A stretch of DNA of 10,230 nt from Clostridium sp. (GCA_023664325.1 JAMPFS010000077.1:1-10230), one strand, 5' to 3'. Counted from the stretch's first letter, positions 1 to 6,262 are shown. Notes: a model not told the origin generated them from the sequence alone. Translations and numbers: made by a program.

Positions 1-1
1 C

Positions 2-190
2 GAGGAAGAAGTTATAAGGTCTTATATCAAAAGTGAGCGTTATGAAGCCGAGCAAAACAAAGTAAAAGAAAAAGCAATCCTTATGCTTAAAAATGGTAAA
101 ATTACAATAGATGAAATGCCTGTCTTTTTTCCAGAATTATCTAGCGAAGAAATCAGAAAGATTGAGGCGGAGGTTATGCAGTTGGCATAG
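2..190 (+). CDS. Rpn/PD-(D/E)XK nuclease-family 'transposase', C-terminal end (partial)
   Basis: The gene enters from the left edge and its last 62 codons are visible, ending in TAG. The tail is charged and helical (EEEVIRSYIKSERYEAEQ), followed by KEKAILMLKNGKITIDEM and ELSSEEIRKIEAEV. This pattern, an 'EKA..ML..GK...DE' helix followed by a 'LS.EEI.KIE' helix, is typical of the C-terminus of the Rpn recombination-promoting nuclease / PD-(D/E)XK nuclease 'transposase' family, which is often present in many copies in Lachnospiraceae. The catalytic domain lies outside the window, so activity cannot be judged. A terminator-like hairpin follows about 35 bases after the stop. The family call rests on the tail alone. 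Confidence 0.6.
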   Translation, partial: EEEVIRSYIKSERYEAEQNKVKEKAILMLKNGKITIDEMPVFFPELSSEEIRKIEAEVMQLA

Positions 191-223
191 GCAAACTACA
201 ATTTAATATCAAAATTATAGTGT

Positions 224-267
224 AAAGGCGCATGGAAACAGTAAAATGTAAACCATGCACCTTTTTT
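224..267 (+). terminator. Rho-independent terminator of the left-edge gene
   Basis: The arms AAAGGCGCATGG (224-235) and CCATGCACCTTT (253-264) pair over 12 positions with one mismatch around a 17-base loop. The 3' arm runs into a T6 tract (262-267). It lies just after the left-edge gene and is oriented to end its transcript. Confidence 0.55.
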
Positions 268-465
268 GCGTGGAAAGGAAAATGAGTATGTCAACGAATA
301 ACAAGAGTAAACCACAGAAGGAAAGCAGACCGCAGCTTATAAAAATTTCTCAAGTGCAAAATTCCGATAAAGTTTCTCGGAAATCTTCATTTGATATACC
401 ATATAAAATCTGCGCATATTTTCAAGCATATTTACCGAGAACCCTTTCCGCCTTTCATAAACCCC
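268..465. other. Intergenic stretch, possible decayed short ORF
   Basis: This gap lies between the terminator and the padR promoter. A reading frame is open from ATG 255 or ATG 282 to TAG 530, and ATG 282 has an AAGGA-like element before it. The second half of that frame, however, runs through the padR promoter and both palindromes, and its product has no recognisable domain. The first part (MSTNNKSKPQKESRPQL) is basic and low in complexity, and could be the start of a lost gene. I see no RNA gene here. Confidence 0.35.
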
Positions 466-494
466 TTGACAATTATATCGAGGCTCGATATAAT
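466..494 (+). promoter_or_regulatory. Sigma-A promoter of the padR operon
   Basis: A perfect TTGACA (466-471) and a perfect TATAAT (489-494) are separated by 17 bases. Transcription would start near 501, giving a leader of about 40 bases before the padR ATG at 541. The -10 box and the whole spacer lie within a perfect inverted repeat, so a bound repressor would block RNA polymerase. Confidence 0.85.
472..494. promoter_or_regulatory. Operator 1: perfect 11-1-11 inverted repeat over the promoter
   Basis: ATTATATCGAG (472-482) and CTCGATATAAT (484-494) are exact reverse complements around a single G at 483. The repeat fills the -35/-10 spacer and includes the -10 box. It shares the half-site TATCGA with the palindrome at 506-523. 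PadR-family proteins bind such dyads and often control their own operon, so this is the probable PadR site. Confidence 0.75.
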
Positions 495-505
495 ATGTAT
501 ATAGA

Positions 506-523
506 ACTTCGATATATCGAAGT
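506..523. promoter_or_regulatory. Operator 2: perfect 18-base palindrome in the leader
   Basis: ACTTCGATATATCGAAGT is its own reverse complement. It lies just after the predicted transcription start and before the padR ribosome binding site. It shares TATCGA with operator 1, which suggests two sites for one dimeric regulator. As RNA it would also form a hairpin immediately upstream of the start codon. Confidence 0.7.
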
Positions 524-540
524 GAAATAGTGAGGAGAGG

Positions 541-870
541 ATGCCTACGGACAGTAAAATCAAACGGATCTATGTACCGATGACGGAAAGCGGCTTTTAT
601 ATTTTATTCTGTCTCCAGCAGCCACAGCACGGCTACGGAATCAGCCAGCAGGTCAGGGAAATGACCGGAGGAGAGTTAATTATCAGCGCAGGAACGATGT
701 ACGGAACACTCTCAAAAATGGAAAAAGATGGTCTGATTGCTTTTGAGAGAGAAGAGGAAAAGCGGAAGCTATATCGAATTACCGAACTTGGAAAAGAAAT
801 TTTAGATCTTGAAATCAAACGCATTGAACGCTTGTATAAAAACAGCAAAGGAGTGAAAATAAATGAATAA
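541..870 (+). CDS. PadR family transcriptional regulator
   Basis: This 109-residue protein has the PadR winged-helix fold. Visible motifs are MTESGFYILFCLQ (14-26), QHGYGISQQVREMTGG (29-44), the recognition region ISAGTMYGTLSKMEKDGLI (48-66) and the wing ending in KLYRITELGKEIL (76-88). The length is typical for the short PadR class with a brief C-terminal helix for dimerisation. Effector-sensing repressors of this family usually control their own operon, and the two palindromes directly upstream fit that. Start 541 keeps the conserved KRIYVPMTES lead-in. The GAGGAG at 532-537 is only three bases from the ATG, which is closer than usual. The stop overlaps the next gene by 8 bases, as in the common PadR-DUF2812 pairs of Clostridia. 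Confidence 0.92.
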   Translation: MPTDSKIKRIYVPMTESGFYILFCLQQPQHGYGISQQVREMTGGELIISAGTMYGTLSKMEKDGLIAFEREEEKRKLYRITELGKEILDLEIKRIERLYKNSKGVKINE

Positions 871-1414
871 CCAAAAAACGATAATACGCTTTTTTACCAT
901 TGCCGATTATGAAGAGGAAGAAGTATGGCTGCACGATCAGCATGAAAACGGCTGGAAACTATTAAAAATGATTCCGCCATGCTTCTATATTTTTGAGGAA
1001 TGTACGCCGGAGAATGTCGCATACCGGCTGGATTATAAAAATAATACCGAGACCAGTGACTATTTTCAGATTTTTGAGGATTATGGCTGGGAATATATCG
1101 GTCAGTGTGTTGGATGGCTGTATTTTCGCAAACCGTCATCCAAGACGGATTCTGAACAGGATGGCGAAATTTTCTCTGACAACGAATCAAGGCTTGATAT
1201 GGTTAACCATGTGGTGAAAACCCGTTTACTTCCGCTCCTGATCATTTTTTCCTGCTGTGTGATTCCCAATCTCACCAGAAGCATAGCAACCAGTGACTCC
1301 CTTGCTACCGTGTTCACTGTAGTTTTTTCCGTCCTGGCACTGATATATCTCTATCTGCTTACTTACTGCGGTTGGAAACTACGAAAGCTGCGGACAAAGT
1401 ATGAAAATGACTGA
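863..1414 (+). CDS. DUF2812 domain-containing membrane protein
   Basis: This 183-residue protein belongs to the DUF2812 family, which has no established biochemical function and commonly follows a padR gene. The soluble N-terminal domain (about 1-95) shows family features: KTIIRFFTIADYEEEEVWL, the HENGWKL motif (27-33), Y/R-rich strands ending in VAYRLDY (52-58) and the repeat-like DYGWEYIGQCVGWLYFRK (73-90). A charged linker follows. Two hydrophobic segments (about 121-138 and 147-169) and a basic tail (KLRKLRTKY) give a cytoplasmic sensor-like domain on a two-helix membrane anchor. It overlaps padR by 8 bases (863-870), so translation is probably coupled and regulation shared. A role in relaying envelope or small-molecule stress to PadR is possible but is inference only. 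Confidence 0.88.
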   Translation: MNNQKTIIRFFTIADYEEEEVWLHDQHENGWKLLKMIPPCFYIFEECTPENVAYRLDYKNNTETSDYFQIFEDYGWEYIGQCVGWLYFRKPSSKTDSEQDGEIFSDNESRLDMVNHVVKTRLLPLLIIFSCCVIPNLTRSIATSDSLATVFTVVFSVLALIYLYLLTYCGWKLRKLRTKYEND

Positions 1415-1426
1415 ATGGATACTCTG

Positions 1427-1463
1427 CCCCGCCGCATTGCCTCGTTTATTAAATGCGGCGGGG
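1427..1463 (+). terminator. Strong GC-rich hairpin after the padR operon, without a clear T tract
   Basis: CCCCGCCGCATT (1427-1438) and AATGCGGCGGGG (1452-1463) are exact reverse complements with a 13-base loop, starting 12 bases after the DUF2812 stop. Neither side has a proper T run, so it is not a classical intrinsic terminator. It may still end or stabilise the padR transcript, and it lies between two convergent transcription units. Confidence 0.45.
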
Positions 1464-1492
1464 TATCGGGATATGTCCACTTTTAGGGAAAT

Positions 1493-1675
1493 TCATCCAT
1501 GATTGCAATTTTCCCTGTTTCCGTCTGGCAACAGTTCCCTATGACCTCCGGGGATTTTCCATGTATCCCTGTCCTTATGTTTGCAGAAGACGTATTTATT
1601 TTGTGTTTTGGATATAATCACAGCAAACCTAAGCAGTTCATCCTCTATGCTCTCATAAAATTTGACCTCTGTCAT
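1493..1675 (-). pseudogene. Nudix hydrolase, broken within the Nudix box
   Basis: The N-terminal half reads like a small Nudix (MutT/8-oxo-dGTP diphosphatase-like) protein: MTEVKFYESIEDELLRFAVI, then KYVFCKHKDRDTWKIPGGHRE. The family continues after GGHRE with GE...A.REL.EETGA, but here the frame runs into LLPDGNRENCNHG and stops. Reading one frame over, directly after REL, gives CQTETGKIAIM, which resembles the lost REL.EETGA end of the Nudix box. So bases between two copies of an RE-coding AGGGAA may have been deleted, with a frameshift added. The catalytic glutamates are missing and the product should be inactive. The ATG at 1675 is preferred to the GTG at 1702 because it matches the family start. 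The frame is open upstream to about 1733 (SDSDRPERIVKPNGEITE), of unknown origin. It lies 60 bases downstream of the acetyltransferase on the same strand. Confidence 0.65.
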
Positions 1676-1735
1676 TTCCGTTATTTCTCCATTCGGTTTC
1701 ACAATTCGTTCCGGTCTGTCACTATCAGAATATTT

Positions 1736-2377
1736 TTAACAAGTTATTTTATTCATTTGCAAACTGTTTATTTCTTTTTGTAAATTTGCTAAGAATTTTC
1801 CTGCATGAGCACCGTCCATCTGTGTATGATGAAACTGAAAAGAAATCGTCAGATAGTACCTAAACAGTTTCTTCTTATATTTTCCCCAAATGATAAAAGG
1901 ATTGTTGAATATGCCGCTGTTCATTCCAACAGCACCATCAATTTCTGTATCAATAATGGATGATGTTCCGATTACCATGTTGTTATCCGATAAATCTCTA
2001 TCCCGACATTTATCTGCAACCCATGAAGTGTATTTCAAATATTCTTCATTAAATTCATTCAAATCTGCATGAAACAGAATATCACAAGAATTAACTTCAC
2101 CCTCTTTGTTCTTTACAATCGTATTTACAGCTATTGAATCATATTGAAATAACTTATCACCGACTGGAAGAATGTAAAATTCCTCTACTGACAATGCAGC
2201 TTTTCCAATACAATAATCCAGTAACATATTGAATTTCAGATGTCTCTTTTTGTGTAACTTTATTAGCTTTGTCACATCTACTGTTTTGAAAAATGTCACC
2301 ATAGGATTTGGTGCTTTCATCCATAATTCATAGGCAGCGGCTCTTTTTGTTTCTTTTGGATTCACTTCCTGTACCAT
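1736..2377 (-). CDS. CatA-like chloramphenicol O-acetyltransferase family protein
   Basis: This 213-residue protein has the length and landmarks of trimeric type A chloramphenicol acetyltransferases, which move an acetyl group from acetyl-CoA to a hydroxyl. The catalytic signature is QFHHTQMDGAHAGKFL (181-196); in HHxxxDG the second His (184) is the expected base and Asp188 the structural partner. Other family features are MVTFFKTVDVTKL (26-38), NMLLDYCIGKA (50-60), DILFHADLNEFNEEY (99-113), and FIIWGKYKKK (161-170), matching the MGKY region ahead of the active His. It starts with a good GGGGGTG site before ATG 2377 and has its own promoter. Whether the substrate is chloramphenicol is uncertain, because chromosomal CatA-like proteins often have unknown substrates. 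The broken Nudix gene follows it. Confidence 0.85.
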   Translation of the reverse strand: MVQEVNPKETKRAAAYELWMKAPNPMVTFFKTVDVTKLIKLHKKRHLKFNMLLDYCIGKAALSVEEFYILPVGDKLFQYDSIAVNTIVKNKEGEVNSCDILFHADLNEFNEEYLKYTSWVADKCRDRDLSDNNMVIGTSSIIDTEIDGAVGMNSGIFNNPFIIWGKYKKKLFRYYLTISFQFHHTQMDGAHAGKFLANLQKEINSLQMNKITC

Positions 2378-2412
2378 TGTTCACCCCCAACAAATTGGCT
2401 TTTGTTGATGTA

Positions 2413-2441
2413 AGTATACACAATTTCATGTTATCATACAA
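2413..2441 (-). promoter_or_regulatory. Sigma-A promoter of the CatA-like gene
   Basis: On the - strand TTGTAT (2436-2441) and TATACT (2413-2418) are separated by 17 bases. Transcription would start near 2406, giving a leader of about 30 bases that includes the GGGGGTG ribosome binding site. No attenuator-like leader peptide is evident. Confidence 0.6.
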
Positions 2442-2519
2442 TTAAATTTTTTGGCTTTCCCATTTTTTGAAGGGAAAATAATAACTGCTATAATTCATTA
2501 TCATAAACTGCTCTAACTC

Positions 2520-3758
2520 TTAAACAGCCATTGCAACACTCATATCCTGCACAATCTTTTGACTAATCTCACCAGTATTTGCCATATCTGACATAATGGA
2601 AATCGTCTGTTCATGAGACATACCATCTTTGTACGGTCTTTTCTCCGTCAATGCCTGATATATGTCAATACAGGTCATAAGCTGCTCCTCAAAACTTAAA
2701 TCTTGTTCTGTCAATCCCCGTGGATAGCCAGTTCCATTTAGTTTTTCGTGATGATTAGAAGCCCATTTCACGATATCAGAAATCCCCTTTATCTGACACA
2801 GTATGTAACGGGTAGCGGCAGCATGATTTTTCATTTCCGTAAATTCATTATCGCTAAGCTTTCCCGGCTTTTCCAAAATGTCATTAGAAACCACCAGCTT
2901 ACCGATATCATGCATTGCCCCTGCAAAATAGTAACGGACTGTTTTTTCTCCATCAAATCCATAATAATGTGACATCACTTCCGCTTTTTTTGCCACTCCT
3001 CTTGAATGTGCCTGTGTAAATGATGATTTGTAATCCACTATTTTGGCAAACAGTCCTGCAATATTTCTAATTTCCTCGTCAGAATAATCATAAAATGCTG
3101 TTTCAATTTCCTCTTGGAAATAGGTTAGGGCATCTCTTTCCTGCATATCCAGTAATCTGTCAAAATTTACAGCTCTAAGGAATAATTCCACGGCATCACC
3201 AGAAAACAAACCTCCCGACTGCTTTTGTACCCATCTGCGAAGCTCCTCAAACTCTGTGATTGCCATTCCATTCAGCCGGCTTGTCATATCAATAACATCT
3301 GCCAAATGCAAAATTTGAGATTTCAATGTAGTTTCTGATGCTGTTTTGCCCAATGCCCCGGAACCATCTGCATTTTCGTGGTGGTAAAGAATGATATCCT
3401 TTACATCTGTACGAAACGGCAGCAAGCGAATATTCTGCTCTCCAATCACACAATGGCGGCAATTCATCTCTGCTCCCGCCGATACGGTTATGTCCGAAAA
3501 CTGCATGGCTAAATCCTGCAGCTCGAAACGATTTGACAGTTCCTCATGGATAAACTCTGTCAAAGCATTGTCATGCAGTATACAACAGCCTACAAAATCT
3601 CTCAATTCTTCTCCTCCAAACCCTGCCTCTTTTCCCATTAACAATGCAAGACTTGCCACACGCTTACTATGACCGGTATCTAATCCCAATAGTTCTATTT
3701 CTACCTTGTCTAATGCAAATGACAAGGCACAAAACATATCCGTCAAATCTAATTTCAT
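2520..3758 (-). CDS. Tandem HD-GYP domain protein (predicted c-di-GMP phosphodiesterase)
   Basis: This 412-residue soluble protein contains two HD-type domains. The C-terminal one (about 230-405) has a full HD-GYP set: H251 in QAHSRGV, HDIGK (283-287), H312, HHEKLNGTGYPRGL (336-349) with GYP at 344-346, and D365 in IDIYQALTEKRPY. This is the signature of enzymes that hydrolyse cyclic di-GMP, or related cyclic dinucleotides, at a two- or three-iron centre. The N-terminal domain (about 20-175) is diverged: H30 in DTGHSKRV, HDN instead of HDxGK (62-64), HHENADGSG (126-134) without GYP, and ADVIDM (153-158). It is more likely regulatory or specialised. A CRHCVIGE stretch sits at 100-107. No membrane or signal-receiver domain is seen. 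It has its own promoter. The GGAGG site is about 11 bases before the ATG at 3758. Confidence 0.9.
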   Translation of the reverse strand: MKLDLTDMFCALSFALDKVEIELLGLDTGHSKRVASLALLMGKEAGFGGEELRDFVGCCILHDNALTEFIHEELSNRFELQDLAMQFSDITVSAGAEMNCRHCVIGEQNIRLLPFRTDVKDIILYHHENADGSGALGKTASETTLKSQILHLADVIDMTSRLNGMAITEFEELRRWVQKQSGGLFSGDAVELFLRAVNFDRLLDMQERDALTYFQEEIETAFYDYSDEEIRNIAGLFAKIVDYKSSFTQAHSRGVAKKAEVMSHYYGFDGEKTVRYYFAGAMHDIGKLVVSNDILEKPGKLSDNEFTEMKNHAAATRYILCQIKGISDIVKWASNHHEKLNGTGYPRGLTEQDLSFEEQLMTCIDIYQALTEKRPYKDGMSHEQTISIMSDMANTGEISQKIVQDMSVAMAV

Positions 3759-3853
3759 AAGCCGCTATCCCTCCAATATGTACATTTCAGTCAATTCCGT
3801 TTCTTCTTCTTTTTCGATTGTTCTAAATTAAATTGCGTTAAATCTTTATTTGA

Positions 3854-3882
3854 ATTGTACACAATCTATTTTGCTTTGTCAA
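3854..3882 (-). promoter_or_regulatory. Sigma-A promoter of the HD-GYP gene
   Basis: On the - strand a perfect TTGACA (3877-3882) is followed after 17 bases by TACAAT (3854-3859). The predicted start near 3847 gives a leader of about 90 bases. That leader is purine-rich (GAAAAAGAAGAAGAAA) and I see no c-di-GMP riboswitch signature in it. The -35 box overlaps the stop codon of the remnant at 3879-4076. Confidence 0.75.
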
Positions 3883-4076
3883 CTATATATACAACCGTTT
3901 TTGTTAATTTTTTCAGGCAGCATTTCACCGTCTTTAATCATTCTTTCCGCTGTTTCTCTCGCTCTCTTTATACAAAATTTCACTTCCGCATCAATGGCAA
4001 TCTTGGCACCGCCAAAAAAATCCTCTTTTTTACAACAGCAATTCAGAAAATCGATAGCGTAAGATTGAACGGTATC
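3879..4076 (-). pseudogene. Coding-like remnant of an unidentified gene
   Basis: A 65-codon frame without a plausible start lies directly behind the stop codon of the C39-like peptidase and happens to be in the same frame as it. It reads as a charged helical tail: GGAKIAIDAEVKFCIKRARE, then TAERMIKDGEMLPEKINKNG. The composition and codon choice look protein-coding, unlike the surrounding AT-rich intergenic DNA. The only internal ATGs are near its end. I do not recognise the family. It may be the 3' end of a gene whose front was removed when the peptidase operon was joined here, or simply a chance open frame. The HD-GYP promoter was built over its last codons. Together with the HD-GYP leader it fills the gap 3759-4076; nothing else is seen there. 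Confidence 0.35.
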
Positions 4077-5039
4077 CTATCTCGGATAAAACACCCACAC
4101 CGCCCGTATCTGCGGCAGCAAAATATCCATATCCCAATGTTTGCCGCTGTTCTTTCTGCTGTTGGGGTCCCGCACAATCACCTTTCCGTCCTGGTCTATC
4201 CCACACAGAATAATAAAATGTCCGGTGTAAGTAAAATCTCCAGGCAGCATGGAACAGACCAGCGGATGCCCCGCGGCAAGATGCTCCGTGATAAAATCCC
4301 CATCGACACTCCCCTGCTCGGAGGAAAGCCCAAGCATTTGCGCTCCCTCTGTCATCAGATTCCACGACGTTCCGGCACCCGGCACATAGTAGCCCTGCTC
4401 CTCGGCAAATCTGGCTACCTCATAAGGATTCCATGCCGTTTCCCCAAGCATGCCGCAGACCAGCATCGAGATACAGGTTGGCCCGCATCCGGTTACTGCC
4501 AAAAAATCATTCCCATAGGTTTTGTAGCCCCACCGCTCATCCCATTGAATGAACAGTGGAATTTCTCCCACGGAAACCTCTTTTGACACGTCCATTGAAT
4601 ATTTTTTGTCTTTTTTGTCGGGATAGCTTTTTACAAATTCTTCCGCTTCCGGATACTTTGTGGCAAATTCCTGCAGGCTCACCGGTATTTCCTCTCGGTC
4701 ATACCACCGAGAAACAAAGGCAGTCTCCGAAAACAGATTATGCCACTGACAATATAATACCATGCCGCTTACGGCAGCAATGCACAGGCAAACCGTGCGC
4801 ATTATTTTCCATTTCCGAATCCGTCGGCGGTTGCTGCCGGAATACGGAGAAGCACCCCTTTTCCGCAGTAAATGCATATATCTGCCGGAAAGGAGAAAAC
4901 ACAGGACGGTTAAAACGGCTGGAATCACCTCATCTTCTGACAAAACGCCAAATACCCCTCCAAGCATGATAATACCGCCAGTCAGTATAATACAGAAGAT
5001 AAAATACAATAAACCCCGCAGCCTTTCTCCAAATGACAT
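4077..5039 (-). CDS. Membrane-anchored C39-like (papain-fold) peptidase
   Basis: This 320-residue protein has three hydrophobic segments near its N-terminus (about 9-32, 37-52 and 79-97), interrupted by a basic RRRIRKWK loop, and then an extracellular or periplasm-facing domain. Residues 160-320 match the peptidase_C39_2 (papain-like) fold: IPLFIQWDERWG with the oxyanion-hole Gln165, TGCGPTC with the predicted nucleophile Cys185, TGHFIILCG with His274, and VRDPNS with Asp291/Asn293. All expected catalytic residues are present. The substrate is unknown; family members cleave peptides or cell-envelope proteins. It is the third gene of the ECF sigma/anti-sigma operon, 18 bases after the anti-sigma stop, so it may be the effector of, or a protease acting in, that envelope-stress circuit. 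Confidence 0.85.
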   Translation of the reverse strand: MSFGERLRGLLYFIFCIILTGGIIMLGGVFGVLSEDEVIPAVLTVLCFLLSGRYMHLLRKRGASPYSGSNRRRIRKWKIMRTVCLCIAAVSGMVLYCQWHNLFSETAFVSRWYDREEIPVSLQEFATKYPEAEEFVKSYPDKKDKKYSMDVSKEVSVGEIPLFIQWDERWGYKTYGNDFLAVTGCGPTCISMLVCGMLGETAWNPYEVARFAEEQGYYVPGAGTSWNLMTEGAQMLGLSSEQGSVDGDFITEHLAAGHPLVCSMLPGDFTYTGHFIILCGIDQDGKVIVRDPNSRKNSGKHWDMDILLPQIRAVWVFYPR

Positions 5040-5057
5040 TGTATGTACACCCCTTTC

Positions 5058-5735
5058 TTACTCCTCCTTTTCCCAAATCAGATGTGCTTTACTCTTAATC
5101 TCCTCCACCTGCAAAGCCGCTGTCTTGGCATCATCACTGAACCAAAAATGCTGATATTCTCCCGGAAGATAGTACACCTCCCGAAGCTCCTTCGGAGCAC
5201 TGATTTCAGACTCCCCTGGCACAATCCGACCTATTTCACACACATACCGCCTGCCGCTTTCACTCTCCTTCTGCTCCTTCCGCCTTTCATATGCCGTGTT
5301 CGACACCCAGAAAAACTGGGTTGTCAGATCCGGTGAGAAAATGCTCTGCACTTTGGAATACGAATGTTCCACCGTAAGAACACCGTCCTCGTTTACCTGC
5401 ACCCCGCTTTCTTCATAAGTGACATAACGCTCCTTTTCGCAGTACAGATAATATCCTGCAAAACCTGCTGCCATTACCAGCGCCATAGCTGTCACGACAG
5501 ACAAAATCCGTTTATACAATATCGTATGTTTTATCCGTTTCAGCGCATTTTGTTCTCCGGCTAAATGCCTGCCTGTCTGCGGAGTCTCTATCTCCTCCTT
5601 CAACTGCTTCCGGTATTCCTGGCAAGCCGGACACTGCTTTAAATGTTCCTCCACTAACCTGCTGCTGTCATCACTTAACACGCCGTCCTGATAAAGCGGC
5701 AGCAGATCCCGAATAATATTACATGTTATGTTCAT
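5058..5735 (-). CDS. Zinc-finger (zf-HC2) anti-sigma factor
   Basis: This 225-residue protein opens with an anti-sigma zinc-binding domain: MNITCNIIRDLLPLYQDGVL (C5), then EEHLKQCPACQEY giving H31-x3-C35-x2-C38, the HxxxCxxC motif. One membrane helix (about 77-98, ILSVVTAMALVMAAGFAGYY) follows, and then an outside domain of about 125 residues of unknown fold that probably senses the signal. The gene overlaps the ECF sigma gene by 17 bases (5719-5735), the usual arrangement of a sigma factor with its cognate membrane anti-sigma. The cytoplasmic zinc domain is expected to bind the sigma factor until the outer domain is triggered. The C39-like peptidase gene next in line may take part in that release or be controlled by it. 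Confidence 0.85.
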   Translation of the reverse strand: MNITCNIIRDLLPLYQDGVLSDDSSRLVEEHLKQCPACQEYRKQLKEEIETPQTGRHLAGEQNALKRIKHTILYKRILSVVTAMALVMAAGFAGYYLYCEKERYVTYEESGVQVNEDGVLTVEHSYSKVQSIFSPDLTTQFFWVSNTAYERRKEQKESESGRRYVCEIGRIVPGESEISAPKELREVYYLPGEYQHFWFSDDAKTAALQVEEIKSKAHLIWEKEE

Positions 5736-6213
5736 GTTCCAGTCTCTCCTTTACTTTTATTTTTGCCCGATAATAAATGACCCTTGCCCAGCTCTCGCTC
5801 CGGTCAAAAAGTTCCGCAATCTCACGGAAGCTCAGCTCACTAAACGTCCGCAGGGAAAACACTTCCTTGTAAGGCTCCTCCATATGATGCAGAATTTTCT
5901 GTATCTGCATATAGGTCTCCCGCTTCATCATCGTCTGCTCAAACCCGTCACTCTCCGGCAGGCTTTGCAGCATTTCCTCACCCGGAAATTCCTCTTTTTT
6001 CCTTTTGCGCAAAAACTGGAAATATTCATTTTTTGCAATCTGGCACAGCCACACGCGAAGCTCGCAGTCCCCCCGAAAGGTATCAAGCTTTTTTAATGCC
6101 TTAAAGAAGGTTTCCTGCGTAATATCCTCCGCTGTCTGGGAATCCCCAGACAACGCCAATATGTAGCGGTAAACTGCCGTGAAATAAGTCTCGTAAATTT
6201 CTTGAATATCCAT
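5719..6213 (-). CDS. ECF-type sigma-70 family RNA polymerase sigma factor
   Basis: The 164-residue length and two-domain layout are typical of ECF (group 4) sigma factors. Region 2 (about 5-71) shows YFTAVYRYILALSGDSQTAE, DITQETFFKAL (30-40) and the helix ending VWLCQIAKNEYFQFLRKRKK, which melts and binds the -10 element. Region 4 (about 102-157) shows EEPYKEVFSLRTFSELSFRE and EIAELFDRSESWARVIYYRA, a helix-turn-helix for the -35 element. There is no SnoaL-type or other C-terminal extension. It is first in an operon with its anti-sigma factor (17-base overlap) and a C39-like peptidase, and an ECF-like promoter lies directly upstream. Confidence 0.92.
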   Translation of the reverse strand: MDIQEIYETYFTAVYRYILALSGDSQTAEDITQETFFKALKKLDTFRGDCELRVWLCQIAKNEYFQFLRKRKKEEFPGEEMLQSLPESDGFEQTMMKRETYMQIQKILHHMEEPYKEVFSLRTFSELSFREIAELFDRSESWARVIYYRAKIKVKERLEHEHNM

Positions 6214-6234
6214 TGTTTTTTACCTCTCATCATT

Positions 6235-6262
6235 AAGATGCACAAGAAAGCAATTCGTTACA
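6235..6262 (-). promoter_or_regulatory. ECF-like autoregulatory promoter of the sigma operon
   Basis: On the - strand TGTAAC (6257-6262), a typical ECF -35 element, is followed after 16 bases by CATCTT (6235-6240), close to the CGTC-type ECF -10. The position directly before the sigma gene fits autoregulation. The predicted start would leave a leader of only about 15 bases with GAGAGG at its very front, which is short. No good sigma-A promoter was found here apart from AT-rich TATATAA around 6280. Between this site and the terminator at 6314-6343 I see nothing else. Confidence 0.4.

Noticed and set aside
255..530. 91-codon open frame on the + strand upstream of padR
   Set aside because: Its second half is formed by the padR promoter and both palindromes, and the product has no recognisable domain. 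At most its front is a relic.
894..1190. Open frame antisense to the DUF2812 gene
   Set aside because: This is a shadow of a well-supported gene, with no start signal and no domain.
2449..2480. CTTTCCC/GGGAAAA hairpin between the HD-GYP and CatA-like genes as a terminator
   Set aside because: The stem is only 6-7 bases, and neither side is followed by a T run in the needed direction.
3759..3847. Possible c-di-GMP riboswitch in the HD-GYP leader
   Set aside because: The leader is A-rich and short, and the conserved GEMM-type core bases are not visible.
3855..4586. Long + strand open frame of 243 codons
   Set aside because: It runs antisense to the C39-like peptidase, whose catalytic motifs are clear, and has no domain or ribosome binding site of its own.
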